Below are positions 55,401 through 64,000 of a DNA stretch of 64,000 bases, piece by piece. Location: the NCBI RefSeq assembly GCF_014850955.1, contig NZ_JACXSS010000001.1, positions 3,348,001 to 3,412,000 on the forward strand. The letters are read 5' to 3'. The notes under the pieces were generated by a model, which saw nothing but the letters and a program-made list of their open reading frames with translations, was not told the origin of the DNA and searched no databases. The position numbers were made by a program, and so were the translations under genes. The stretch comes from Methylomonas albis. GTDB taxonomy: Bacteria > Pseudomonadota > Gammaproteobacteria > Methylococcales > Methylomonadaceae. Each line of letters starts with the position of its first letter. The stretch's first letter is position 1.

Positions 55401-57308
55401 ATGAATAACTTAAAACAATCCAAAATTATTCTGCTAGCCGCATTGAGCATTATTGCGCTTGATGCCTCACCGGAGAATGGTATCAAGCTTAATGATGCCA
55501 AATCTGAGAAGGGAAATATTACTGTTGTCGATAAAGGTAATGGCAATAGCGGAATAACAGCATCCAATTTAAATGCGGGTAGAGATATTATCTTAGTTAA
55601 TATCCAGAATTCCAATATTACCTATCAGCAAATTCTTGCGGCGATTCATAGCCGATACGATACCAAAAAAACTATAGCCGTTTTAACAAACACTATAGGC
55701 GTTACTGACAAAGCGGTTAAAACTTTTTTCCGGATTTTAGGAGAAAAGAAGGTTCAACCGGATAAATTACTCGAAAAGCTGGCGGAAATTGCGGCTCAAC
55801 ATCAAGAGCTGGTTGCAAGAATGCAATCACTTGAAGACGAAGACCCTGCAGTAGAAAATTTACACAAAGAAGCGGCAAAAGCCATTGATAACGGCAATTA
55901 TACGCTCGCCGAGCAGCTCTTGGCATCCGCTGAAGACAAAGACTTGGCCGTTGCGAAGCGGCATCAGGAAACGGCAGATAAGCACTTCCGTTCCGCTGCG
56001 GCCCATCGCGCTGAACGTGGCGAGTTGAGTCTGACACAATTGGATTATTTAGTGGCAGCATCGCACTTCAAGGAGGCTAGTGAAATGCTGCCGGCAGCGG
56101 ATACGGAGAGCCGGATGGATTATCTAAACCGTCAAGCGTCAGCCCTTTATCGTTATGGCGATGAAAAAGGCGATAACGGGGTGCTAGCACAAGCAATTGG
56201 AGTTTTCCGTCAACAGCTACTCAATCTTCCACGCGAGCGCGAGCCGCTGCGATGGGCCGGGACCCAGACAGATTTGGGGATTGTCCTTGAAACTTTGGGC
56301 GAGCGTGAATCCGGCACGAAAACCCTCGAAGAAGCCGTAGCCGCTTATCGCGCCGCGCTGGAGGAATATACCCGCGAGCGCGTACCGTTGAAATGGGCTA
56401 CGGTTCAGAACAATTTGGGGAATGCCCTTCGAGCCTTGGCCGAGCGCGAGTCCGGCACGAAAACCCTCGAAGAAGCCGTTGCCGCCTACCGCGCCGCGCT
56501 GGAGGAAATAACCCGCGAGCGCGTGCCGCTGCAATGGGCCGGAACCCACGTCAATCTGGGGACTGCACTTGCAAGATTAGGCGAGCGTGAATCCGGCACG
56601 GAAACGCTGGTGGCGGCAGTGCAGGCCTTCAGCGCAGCTCTGGGGGAATATACCCGCGAGCGCGTGCCGCTGAAATGGGCCATGACCCAGAATAATTTAG
56701 GTGCTGTCCTTCGAACCTTGGGCGAGCGTGAATCCGGCACGGAAACGCTGATGGCGGCAGTGCAAGCCTTCAGCGCCGCGCTGGAGGAATATACCCGCGA
56801 GCGCGTGCCGCTGAAATGGGCTACGGTCCAGAACAATTTGGGGAATGCCCTTCGATTCTTGGGCGAGCGCGAGTCCGGCACTAAAACCCTCGAAGAAGCC
56901 GTCGCCGCCTACCGCGCCGCGCTGGGGGAATATACCCGCGAGCGCGTGCCGCTGCAATGGGCCTTGACCCAAAACAATTTGGGGACTGCCCTTCAAATCT
57001 TGGGCGAGCGAGAATCCGGCACGGAAACGCTGAAGGCAGCGCTACAGGCCCATCGCGCCGCGCAGGAGGAAAGAACCCGCGAGCGATTGCCGCTGCAATG
57101 GGCCTTGACCCAAGTCAATCTTGGGGCTGTCCTTCAAGCCTTGGGTGAGCGTGAATCAGGCACAGAATCGCTAGAGGCAGCGGTGCAGGCCTATCAAGTG
57201 GCCTTGAGCGTTTTTGAAACAGCACAGGCACAGTACTATATCGAGCGTACCAAACAGAATTTAAGTCTTGCCCTACAACGTCTAAAACAGCGTGAAACAA
57301 AACATTAG
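55401..57308 (+). CDS. exported TPR-repeat protein with seven near-identical 47-residue repeats
   Basis: A 635-residue protein. A signal peptide or anchor (about 7-24) is followed by glycine-rich short repeats (KGNITVVDKGNGNSGITASN, NAGRDIILV; about 35-75) and a helical region (about 80-270). Then come seven TPR-like repeats of 47 residues (about 278-607) of the form RERVPLKWATVQNNLGNALR plus LGERESGTETL and a helix ending YRAALEEY. A short helical end closes it. TPR arrays bind peptides or partners. The NAGRDI motif recalls N-terminal pieces of bacterial conflict-system TPR proteins, but this is inference. Confidence 0.85.
   Translation: MNNLKQSKIILLAALSIIALDASPENGIKLNDAKSEKGNITVVDKGNGNSGITASNLNAGRDIILVNIQNSNITYQQILAAIHSRYDTKKTIAVLTNTIGVTDKAVKTFFRILGEKKVQPDKLLEKLAEIAAQHQELVARMQSLEDEDPAVENLHKEAAKAIDNGNYTLAEQLLASAEDKDLAVAKRHQETADKHFRSAAAHRAERGELSLTQLDYLVAASHFKEASEMLPAADTESRMDYLNRQASALYRYGDEKGDNGVLAQAIGVFRQQLLNLPREREPLRWAGTQTDLGIVLETLGERESGTKTLEEAVAAYRAALEEYTRERVPLKWATVQNNLGNALRALAERESGTKTLEEAVAAYRAALEEITRERVPLQWAGTHVNLGTALARLGERESGTETLVAAVQAFSAALGEYTRERVPLKWAMTQNNLGAVLRTLGERESGTETLMAAVQAFSAALEEYTRERVPLKWATVQNNLGNALRFLGERESGTKTLEEAVAAYRAALGEYTRERVPLQWALTQNNLGTALQILGERESGTETLKAALQAHRAAQEERTRERLPLQWALTQVNLGAVLQALGERESGTESLEAAVQAYQVALSVFETAQAQYYIERTKQNLSLALQRLKQRETKH
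56234..57220 (+). repeat. 141-bp tandem repeat, seven copies, inside the TPR gene
   Basis: Copies begin near 56234, 56375, 56516, 56657, 56798, 56939 and 57080, each 141 bp, keeping frame. The inner copies are nearly the same at DNA level (for example GAGCGCGTGCCGCTG), so copy number can change by recombination. The first and last are more diverged. Confidence 0.85.
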
Positions 57309-57335
57309 AAATGTTTGCCACGATTTGTCTAACCC

Positions 57336-58091
57336 CTATTTGGATTCAAGCAACCTACGGAGGTTGGATTTTATACTTGCTATCACTTTAACGGATGATA
57401 AATCATGCAGACGTCCTATGGCTTCAACGACTACTAGTACATCAGATGGCTTGGATGGACGTCCGCCCGTTTGGGTGAAGGGACCATCCGTTTCCGTCAA
57501 CAGCCTTTCGAGCGGTAGAGCCGAAACCATAGAAATATGACGTTCACTGTTAAACATCTCGGCATTTACGGAAAAGTAGCAACCCATCTCGATAGCGCGC
57601 CTGGCATCAGCCTTAGTTCCTGTAAACCAATGAAGTACGATCTTCCCTTGGTTTGGCGGAAGATATGCCTCGATGTGATCTAGCACGGTTTTTGCCGTCC
57701 GAACACTATGCACGGAGATCACCTTGTTACCAGCTTCCGCGCAGCGCTGCAAAATATGCTTGAAAACCTTCTTTTGTAGATCAAATGATTTATAGAAGCG
57801 TGGCCCCGCATCAAGCCCTACTTCGCCGATGTATCGTGTCTCCGAAAGATATACGTTCCATAACTCAAGCTCGCTGGCGTGTTCCTCAACGAGTTGAGGG
57901 TGAAGACCAAGTGCTGCACGCACATGGCGTGTAGTTTGCGCGAATTCGTGATTACGCGGCCAAGCTCTTGGGATAGTCGTCACGGCAAGCGTGAAAACGC
58001 CAGCCGCCTCTGCCTCTTGTACGGCCAGTCGATGATCTGGATAAAGGTCAAGATGGCAGTGGAAATCGACGAGACCTTCAAACACACTCAT
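57336..58091 (-). CDS. qatD: QatD, TatD-family hydrolase of the Qat anti-phage system
   Basis: A 251-residue TatD-type metal-dependent nuclease. Metal ligands show in VDFHCHLDLYP (HxH), the Glu in YIGEVGLDAG, His in VISVHSVRTAK, His in IVLHWFTGT and Asp in LLTETDGPFTQ. It is the last gene of qatABCD. The ATG at 58091 has GAAGGA upstream; the frame from 58127 would overlap qatC and has no support. In the described Qat systems QatD is needed for defence, but its step is not settled. Confidence 0.9.
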   Translation of the reverse strand: MSVFEGLVDFHCHLDLYPDHRLAVQEAEAAGVFTLAVTTIPRAWPRNHEFAQTTRHVRAALGLHPQLVEEHASELELWNVYLSETRYIGEVGLDAGPRFYKSFDLQKKVFKHILQRCAEAGNKVISVHSVRTAKTVLDHIEAYLPPNQGKIVLHWFTGTKADARRAIEMGCYFSVNAEMFNSERHISMVSALPLERLLTETDGPFTQTGGRPSKPSDVLVVVEAIGRLHDLSSVKVIASIKSNLRRLLESK

Positions 58092-58104
58092 GATTATTCC
58101 TTCA

Positions 58105-59478
58105 TCAGATCGGCTTTGTGGTGACACCGTTTATTAACTGGGCGACCTCGTTGAGGCCGCGTTGATAAACGTCGGCCAATTGATCGAGGCGACCAATTTC
58201 ATCAGCAAGCGACCCAGGTTTGTGAATGAGCAACCTTGCCAAGTCTGGTCGCCTCCGTAATCGCTCGATTGCAAATTGAAACGAGCGTACTTGTTTGCCA
58301 ATCGATCCTTTCGTATCGAGTGGATGAGCTCTAAGATCAGACACAGTATAAACAGTCGAATCGGAGCCAGGTCCCCAAGCCGCATCAAACGAAGCGCGAC
58401 GGATCAAGCATGGAAGACAGTGTCCGCAGTGCTCAATTCCGTGCCCTTGCAGCCCTTGCCATCGACCTGATGCGGGTGATGAGCACGAAAGGGAGTCGTT
58501 AGCGGTAGAGCGAAGAAGCGCCTCATTTGCACATGAAGCGACCATTTCACCTTTGGTCTTGTCCCAGTACGGATTCTCGACTTTTCCATTAATGCCCAGT
58601 TTGGCAAGCAAATCGTTCCACCTAGCCATGTAGAAGGGGTGAGTCGTTCTCGTACTGTTCGAGCCCAGTCGCAAAGGGTCAAGAGGTACATTCAGAGCTA
58701 TAAGCCCGTTTTCCGGTACGCGTAGCATGAATTGTGAGCCAAGCCCTGTGCCAGCAAACACGCCAAGCGCGAAGAATAGGAATGATCGCCCACGAGTCGT
58801 GTTTTCGGAGCCGACGCCTTCTACAAGACCGTCAGCAAAACCCATTGGCAACCGAAGTCGATCGAACGATGAGCTTGGGTAATGGTTTTTGAGTTTAGCG
58901 AACAGCTTGTTTTGAGCATCACTTGATGCGCTATCGCCTGCGTGGCTAATTAGTAGGGGTATATGTCCGTTTTCCAGAAGATCGATGGCCCCAATCAAGC
59001 TATCTAGTCCACCAGAGAATAAACTGACCTCATCGAATGTATTTGGTAACAACGTGGTTTGCGACTTAATGATGCTGCCAAATCGTTTTGGCCGCGACCT
59101 GAAACCTATGGACCAGCGATCTCCGGTCAGAAAATCCAGCATACATATAAGGGTTCCGGCGGCATTCTTCCAACGAGTTGGGTCGCTAACAGGGACAACA
59201 ATTCTGATTTCGCGCGTCCATGAGTCTTGCGACTGTTCGACGCGCGATATTCTCGTGTCGGCGGCATGAACGTGCGCGGCGACGATGAGCAGATCAAGGC
59301 CAATTTCTGAAGGAAAAACATTAAGGTTCTTGAGGCTGGTCAAGGCTCCGTCGATGCCGTGGTCAAGTGATTTTTCTCCAGCGACAAGCTCTAATCGTGT
59401 CACCTGTTCATCAGTAGCATTTGGGATGTGAATCTGATCGTCGGGGCCGAAGCGACCTGCAATAAGGTGTCTCATCAT
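58105..59478 (-). CDS. qatC: QatC, QueC-like protein of the Qat anti-phage system
   Basis: A 457-residue protein with a C-terminal QueC-like domain. The PP-loop is SLFSGGLDSLIGAIDLL (SGGLDS at residues 155-160). A zinc-type cluster is in GIEHCGHCLPCLIRRASFD (near 355-373). The N-terminal 140 residues are specific to the Qat protein. QueC itself makes preQ0; here the domain has probably been recruited to modify a protein or DNA. It overlaps qatB by four bases (ATGA). Confidence 0.9.
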   Translation of the reverse strand: MMRHLIAGRFGPDDQIHIPNATDEQVTRLELVAGEKSLDHGIDGALTSLKNLNVFPSEIGLDLLIVAAHVHAADTRISRVEQSQDSWTREIRIVVPVSDPTRWKNAAGTLICMLDFLTGDRWSIGFRSRPKRFGSIIKSQTTLLPNTFDEVSLFSGGLDSLIGAIDLLENGHIPLLISHAGDSASSDAQNKLFAKLKNHYPSSSFDRLRLPMGFADGLVEGVGSENTTRGRSFLFFALGVFAGTGLGSQFMLRVPENGLIALNVPLDPLRLGSNSTRTTHPFYMARWNDLLAKLGINGKVENPYWDKTKGEMVASCANEALLRSTANDSLSCSSPASGRWQGLQGHGIEHCGHCLPCLIRRASFDAAWGPGSDSTVYTVSDLRAHPLDTKGSIGKQVRSFQFAIERLRRRPDLARLLIHKPGSLADEIGRLDQLADVYQRGLNEVAQLINGVTTKPI

Positions 59479-60338
59479 TGATAGGCCTCCGCGTCACCAA
59501 GTGCCTTGAGAATTCCAAAGGATCGCTCATAAACAGAATCGACAAATGCCTGGATGCGATCTTGCGTCAGTACAGGCGTTTCGGTACGAGCTGAGGTTAG
59601 TGCATCACTGACGCCATTGCGAATAAAATCTCGCAACTGTTCTTGGATATGGAGCGCAGTTTGCGCATTGGTAGGCATGATGATGAGCTTGGTGCCAATG
59701 TCATTACACAAGCGCGCTTCAATGGCGTGGGTTGCATAAAGCTCGAAGACCGTCTGCATTTGGTCAGGTGTAAGTGCGTCCAAATTTGCGACACCCATTG
59801 TTGTAAGCTCGATTATCGTTTCGACGAACGCTTCCCTGGCGATACCATCATCAACGGTTCCTGCATTCGGGCATATGTAGTCAGCCAAGCCAATAAAGAC
59901 TTCGCCAATTGGACGTCCTGCTAATCCCTCCAGATTAAGTGTACGAAGGGCTTCTGTTACACCGCGAGTCTGAACATCTGTAAGGAACCCTAACAACCGC
60001 GCACCGGCCCCCCGTGAAGCGCCCATCCGTTGTGCAGCGTGTCGTGCGCCTCCTGAGGATGTAGTTACATAGCCTGAAATCGCGCGCCCCAAGCTAGCTC
60101 TATCGCTCCCATCGGAGTGAGCAAAGCGAGTGAAGTTCCCTCTAGGAGCCATGAAGCGATTAGGGTCTGCTGGCACTGGTATTTCGGGTCGATTTGGTGG
60201 TGCTAGCGGTACGCTGTCTGGTAGGCTGTCTGGCAGTATTGACTGAGCAGGTTCACCTGCCTGGCCATTCGATTCGAGCCATGACGGAACAAGTGGCGTG
60301 CCTCCGCCTGGGCCACTGTATGTTGTCGATGTTCCCAC
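59475..60338 (-). CDS. qatB: QatB, Qat anti-phage system associated protein
   Basis: A 287-residue protein without a recognised fold. The N-terminus is Gly/Pro/Ser-rich and looks flexible (STTYSGPGGGTPLVPSWLES); the remainder (about 85-285) is helical with GARLLGFLTDVQTRGVTEAL and an AEAYQ end. It starts at GTG 60338, sharing one base with the qatA stop, and overlaps qatC at its other end. Its place between the ATPase and the QueC-like gene identifies it; sequence alone would not. Confidence 0.85.
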   Translation of the reverse strand: MGTSTTYSGPGGGTPLVPSWLESNGQAGEPAQSILPDSLPDSVPLAPPNRPEIPVPADPNRFMAPRGNFTRFAHSDGSDRASLGRAISGYVTTSSGGARHAAQRMGASRGAGARLLGFLTDVQTRGVTEALRTLNLEGLAGRPIGEVFIGLADYICPNAGTVDDGIAREAFVETIIELTTMGVANLDALTPDQMQTVFELYATHAIEARLCNDIGTKLIIMPTNAQTALHIQEQLRDFIRNGVSDALTSARTETPVLTQDRIQAFVDSVYERSFGILKALGDAEAYQ

Positions 60339-62290
60339 TACAGGTCTCCCTTGCGAGTCTTACTCGCGCCCTCTGCCGCAAGTTTGAGCATCTGGTTGTT
60401 CGTGAGTTTAGACCAGCCTTCAAGCATCATTTCGTATCTGGCAATTGCATCGACATCTTTGAGTGCAGTCTGCCAACCACCAACTACCCAAGCCCCACAT
60501 CGACTATCTGGTAGTGCTTGAATGAAATCCAACAACTTGCCCTGCAGGCTGGGTTGTGCCTTGACAAGGATTACCATTCCTTCAACCCCGGTGGGTTTGG
60601 TCTTGAAGTTATCGCCACTCATGATTTTAGTTCGCACTGCCTCAAACAGACTTTCCGCTTCGGGTTGCGCGAGTAGTTTCAATTCCGGCTCTAATGCTTG
60701 CACGGACAGTTTCGATTCAAAAAGCTTCTCTGCGACTTTGGCGAGATGCCCGAGTGCTGACGCTGGACCAAAGTAATCTTTCTTGTCCTTGGTCACGAAC
60801 AGATAGGGACGAAGATCAATTCCTGCGAGCGATGGCTGCACTTGTGCCCAAGCCATAATCAATTGTGATGCCTTCCATTCGGAAAGAGTGGCGCTCTCTG
60901 CAGTCGCCACTGCCTTCGACGTTTTATCGTCGGAAGATTTCTCTTTTGTGTCGTTTTTTTTGCTGCCGTTTCCATCGGATGTACTGGCATATTCCAAAGA
61001 TGCTAAATCCACGCAATGTCCTTGCGGATGAGTCACCGATACTGTCGCGATCTGCTCGAACAGGCTTGGCAAAAAGCGTTCGGCCAACATTAGCTTCGCG
61101 AGAACCGGTAGATTGATTTCATCACCGAAGCCGCGAGCATCAGCAGTACGCTTTCGCAGCAGCAACGTATTGAGGAAACGTTTAATCTGTCGAGGGTTTC
61201 CCTTTGTACCGCTGGCGAGAATAGGCCCGATCTGGTCACTGAGCATAAGGGCGTTATGCGCCTTGTCAGCTTTGTCGCCGAGCGCTTTGTTGACAGTTGC
61301 GGCGTCGAGTGGTGCGCTTTCCCAGGGTCGCTTTAATTTTAATCGAGCCTCTTTGATGAGTTCTGCGTAGCCTTTATCGTCCTCTCCAACCTCAGCGCCG
61401 ATTAACAGGAGCGTTACATAGATGCGCGTCTCTGTTTCACCCAACGCTGGAATACGGAAAGGTACTTGGATCAGCTTTTCCAAGTAATTCCTTGCATAGT
61501 CGCGTGGTCCTGTTGTCTCCGGCAAGTCCGGGAAATGCTTGCGCACTGCATACTCGATCATTGCCTCGTCGGCGGCGACAACGAATGCCGTGCTTGCGGC
61601 AAAAACAAACAACCTAATAGCTTCGAGTGTTTCGATGGCTGTTTCCGGCAGACAACGATCAAGGTCATCAACCAAAACAACCAATTGCTCCACATCAGCA
61701 TCCTTTAGAAGCTGATCGAAGGCTTTGCGAAAGCCTTCGATTTCTTGTGGCACATTCTTCGTCTCGGCTGGCTTCAGGATTGACTTGACGCCATCAATCG
61801 CAGTGGTAAGAGTTTCTTTGTTCGCCAACTGTCCAGGATCAGCCAGCACGCCTTCAAGTGCGCTAACGATAGTATCGATTTGACCCATTGTCGGTATGCC
61901 GGTGAAGGCCGTCATGGCCAAACCTCCTGATTTCTTGGCAACCTTCAGCCAATCGATCCGATTGAAGACGTTTTTGACCGCTATGGCGGCTTTAGTCGAC
62001 GTCGGACGGTTTTCAATAAGCCCTGTCACGATGCCTTCGATTAGCGCTATTTTGGCGTCCTCAAAACCTTGGAATTTCCATCCATTGAACTTGAGGCATA
62101 GAACCTTATCGTCGCTGACGAAGCCCGCTTCGATCATTTCCAGAACACTCGACTTTCCAGCACCCCAGTCGCCATGTATACCGATTGTCAATGGCCGATC
62201 CGGACGCTTACGCAGTAGATCGATGATTGTAATAGCGATAGCTTCGTTGTTGAGTAGATCGATACTTGTCTCATTGTCTGTCAGAATCAT
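60338..62290 (-). CDS. qatA: QatA, KAP-family P-loop ATPase of the Qat anti-phage system
   Basis: A 650-residue KAP NTPase. Walker A GDWGAGKSS is at residues 40-48, and Walker B is VVLVDDLDRCLPETAIETLE. The C-terminal part (about 330-640) is helical with a low-complexity linker rich in K, D and S (about 425-455). KAP ATPases in defence systems act as sensors or assembly switches. It is the first gene of qatABCD; the upstream neighbour is a PIN protein gene, 30 bases away on the same strand. Confidence 0.93.
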   Translation of the reverse strand: MILTDNETSIDLLNNEAIAITIIDLLRKRPDRPLTIGIHGDWGAGKSSVLEMIEAGFVSDDKVLCLKFNGWKFQGFEDAKIALIEGIVTGLIENRPTSTKAAIAVKNVFNRIDWLKVAKKSGGLAMTAFTGIPTMGQIDTIVSALEGVLADPGQLANKETLTTAIDGVKSILKPAETKNVPQEIEGFRKAFDQLLKDADVEQLVVLVDDLDRCLPETAIETLEAIRLFVFAASTAFVVAADEAMIEYAVRKHFPDLPETTGPRDYARNYLEKLIQVPFRIPALGETETRIYVTLLLIGAEVGEDDKGYAELIKEARLKLKRPWESAPLDAATVNKALGDKADKAHNALMLSDQIGPILASGTKGNPRQIKRFLNTLLLRKRTADARGFGDEINLPVLAKLMLAERFLPSLFEQIATVSVTHPQGHCVDLASLEYASTSDGNGSKKNDTKEKSSDDKTSKAVATAESATLSEWKASQLIMAWAQVQPSLAGIDLRPYLFVTKDKKDYFGPASALGHLAKVAEKLFESKLSVQALEPELKLLAQPEAESLFEAVRTKIMSGDNFKTKPTGVEGMVILVKAQPSLQGKLLDFIQALPDSRCGAWVVGGWQTALKDVDAIARYEMMLEGWSKLTNNQMLKLAAEGASKTRKGDL

Positions 62291-62320
62291 TCGCCATTCC
62301 TCATCGTCAGTGCCTTTTTC

Positions 62321-63304
62321 TTATGTATCCAGCATGTCCCAATTGTCGCCAAGAACCCAACGTAGGGCAGACAGCTTGCCATTAAGCATTCCCCATTCGA
62401 AGTCATCCCAGCCCAGATTTTCCCTGCCATACTTGCGTTCAATCTGTTCCGCTGCCTGCTTTGCCTTTTCCAGGATTGGTTTTTGCCCCTCTGTCAATTC
62501 TTCTTCCCCAGTATCAAGACGATACAGCCAATTCTGGTGTCGGTTCCACCAAACCTTGTTAGAAAGTTCGTCGATTGCATCAGTGATTTCCGTCAGCCGC
62601 CTTGGCTCTTCAACCCATTCTTGCTCAATCATCAAATCGGCGAATTGTGCGGGATGAATGCGACGTAGGGCCTCGCCAAGAGTAATAAAATAGAGCGACT
62701 TTACTCTCGAAAATAAGGATGCAATGTCTGGATGTGGTTGCTTGTTCGTCGCGCTCGGATGGCTAAAGTCCTTCGTATTATGGGATATAAAGGCAAACCG
62801 GCTTTTAACCGTTGTACTAATCTCATCTGCGTAGAGCTCAATTAAAATGGCATCATCGATACCATTGCGTTGCCTATGGAACGGTGCGCGCTTATCAATT
62901 GCACGTTGTGCCGCGCGTAGCTTCACCGCATCTGAAATTTCAATAATTGGGGTATGCTCGAATAGCCTCTCGATCCGACTGACAGTGCCAATTGCAGCCT
63001 CTCCCAAAGTCGGAAGCCGGTGATCAACATCGTTTAGCTGATTTAGGACAGCCTGCTTTAGCTCTGGGTCGCCAAACTTTTCCACGACCTCCTTAGTACG
63101 CTTCAGCGTACTCGACAGGCTGCGACTGCTCTCTTCGATGACCCGAGCTTTATTACGGTCGAATTCATCAACGACTGTGCGGGGAAGGATCAATGCTATA
63201 TCTCCCTGCCGAACCAGTTCTTCGAGAGCGTTCAGAATAGCTTGCTGCTGGTAATCTTTGGCGAGATCGAGCCATACGCAGGTATCAATAAGAATCCTAA
63301 ACAT
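62321..63304 (-). CDS. PIN-domain protein (DUF4935)
   Basis: A 327-residue protein. The N-terminal PIN domain (about 1-175) shows the metal-binding acids: RILIDTCVWLDLA at the start, then TVVDEFDRNKAR, GIDDAILIELYA and SHNTKDFSHP. The C-terminal half (about 190-327) is helical and charged. PIN domains with this DUF are predicted RNases, often in defence islands. It is 30 bases upstream of qatA on the same strand and may belong to the Qat transcript or be a separate unit between BREX and Qat. Confidence 0.85.
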   Translation of the reverse strand: MFRILIDTCVWLDLAKDYQQQAILNALEELVRQGDIALILPRTVVDEFDRNKARVIEESSRSLSSTLKRTKEVVEKFGDPELKQAVLNQLNDVDHRLPTLGEAAIGTVSRIERLFEHTPIIEISDAVKLRAAQRAIDKRAPFHRQRNGIDDAILIELYADEISTTVKSRFAFISHNTKDFSHPSATNKQPHPDIASLFSRVKSLYFITLGEALRRIHPAQFADLMIEQEWVEEPRRLTEITDAIDELSNKVWWNRHQNWLYRLDTGEEELTEGQKPILEKAKQAAEQIERKYGRENLGWDDFEWGMLNGKLSALRWVLGDNWDMLDT

Positions 63305-63366
63305 GGGATATTTTACTCATGCGGCCTGACACTCAATATAACTGCTCCATTGCGCCTCAAACTCCA

Positions 63367-64000
63367 TCATTCAACCCCCAACGCCTTAAAAACCGCATCA
63401 ACAGGGTCAGAGTAAAAACTGGTTTGGAATTTGGCAAACAACTCACCCGGCACGGTCGGAATATCCGTTACGCTCGACATCGGCAGCAAAATGCGTTTTG
63501 CACCTGCATCGAAAGCAACTTGAAGACTCTCTGCCAGATTTCTAACCTGAACAATAGTCCCGCCCAAACTCATATCCCCATCACGACCATCTGCGATTGC
63601 ATGGGTTTAATTAATGCAGCGGAGCACAGCGCTATAAAGCCGGCCAGGGTTAATGCATCCGGTGTACCGGTATTTTGTAGTTCGACAAGGTGTAGATGAA
63701 AGTCATGCTCGCCACTTTTTATGGAAGCACTCACTCTCGACGCATTCGCTTTGAAGTAATCGAAGGCCACTTTGACTGATTCCCGTGGCGCAAGACCTGA
63801 GACGTTGATCTTGCCGTTGCCATTGATCGATTGTATTTCCAGGCGATAAGTGCCTGGCATTTCAGACGAACCCATGCTGATGGTATGCAATGTACCGGGT
63901 TGCAAGCGGCCTTCCGGAATCAGTGCGCCACTGGATTGTTCCGGCACGGTAATAAAACGTTCCTGAGCCTCTTCAAGATCGATGTAACTGAAATGCACAT
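63367..64000 (-). pseudogene. brxL: brxL, 3' part (BREX Lon-like protease), frameshifted; 5' part outside window
   Basis: Two minus-strand frames make one C-terminal domain. Positions 63570-64000 give SYIDLEEAQERFITVPEQSS through HLHLVELQNTGTPD to QSQMVVMG. Positions 63367-63573 continue with MSLGGTIVQVRNLAESLQVA and end FYSDPVDAVFKALGVE. This is the Lon-type end of BrxL, the last gene of type I BREX clusters. One G is missing from the G4 run near 63573-63576; five G would give one frame (VMGDMSLGG). The N-terminal part is beyond the right edge. Confidence 0.85.

Noticed and set aside
56217-56996. Minus-strand frames of about 100 codons across the TPR repeats
   Set aside because: They repeat with the same 141-bp period and are shadows of the plus-strand repeat gene.

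Overview
The window reads as chromosome of a gammaproteobacterial methanotroph close to Methylomonas. The best marker is the C30 carotenoid operon (desaturase, aldehyde dehydrogenase, CrtP-like oxidase; 19919-24549). Its order and protein lengths (511, 530 and 499 residues) match, from memory, the crtN-ald-crtNb operon of Methylomonas sp. 16a. VPLPA-CTERM secreted proteins, sensory kinases and a GGDEF regulator fit the same group.

Left part (1-24549), mostly core genome: cobO, two tandem VPLPA-CTERM exported proteins, a ribokinase-like sugar kinase facing a GntR/UTRA regulator, a SemiSWEET-type transporter behind ftsK, and trxB. A long plus-strand run follows (9671-19305): ABC ATPase and permease, a PhnD-like sensor kinase, a frameshifted CHASE/PAS kinase, a stand-alone receiver and a REC-PAS-GGDEF protein. 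It looks like a transport-coupled sensory operon ending in c-di-GMP synthesis. The carotenoid operon closes this part.

Middle (24732-48917): a type I restriction-modification locus (hsdM, hsdS, hsdR) carries a MNT/HEPN toxin-antitoxin pair between hsdS and hsdR, and a relic hsdM tail with a 23-bp inverted repeat before hsdS. Then come a RIO-type kinase, an isoquinoline oxidoreductase-type molybdoenzyme (iorA/iorB), polyphosphate glucokinase, short CbiX, a DEAD-box helicase, a fructose-6-phosphate aldolase/TalC enzyme, an L,D-transpeptidase facing a MepK-like M15 peptidase, and DUF3422. Several genes below 60 codons are added here, including a Rof-like gene with an in-frame TGA.

Right part (about 49300-64000) is accessory DNA. 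A probable four- or five-hairpin sRNA at 49333-49513 borders a junkyard of IS3 pieces and the 3' end of a group II intron. A tRNA-Asn 3' fragment with its terminator (50953-51035) lies next to a tyrosine integrase (51238-52569), marking the left edge of an island that runs off the right side. Inside it are transposon relics (IS21, IS66), a retropepsin-like protease, a small membrane protein with a TPR protein built of seven 47-residue repeats, a complete QatABCD anti-phage system (57336-62290, minus strand), a DUF4935 PIN protein, and the frameshifted 3' end of a BREX brxL gene. A BREX locus therefore probably lies just beyond the right edge. The island is best read as a defence island. All functional calls come from reading motifs; no database search was run.
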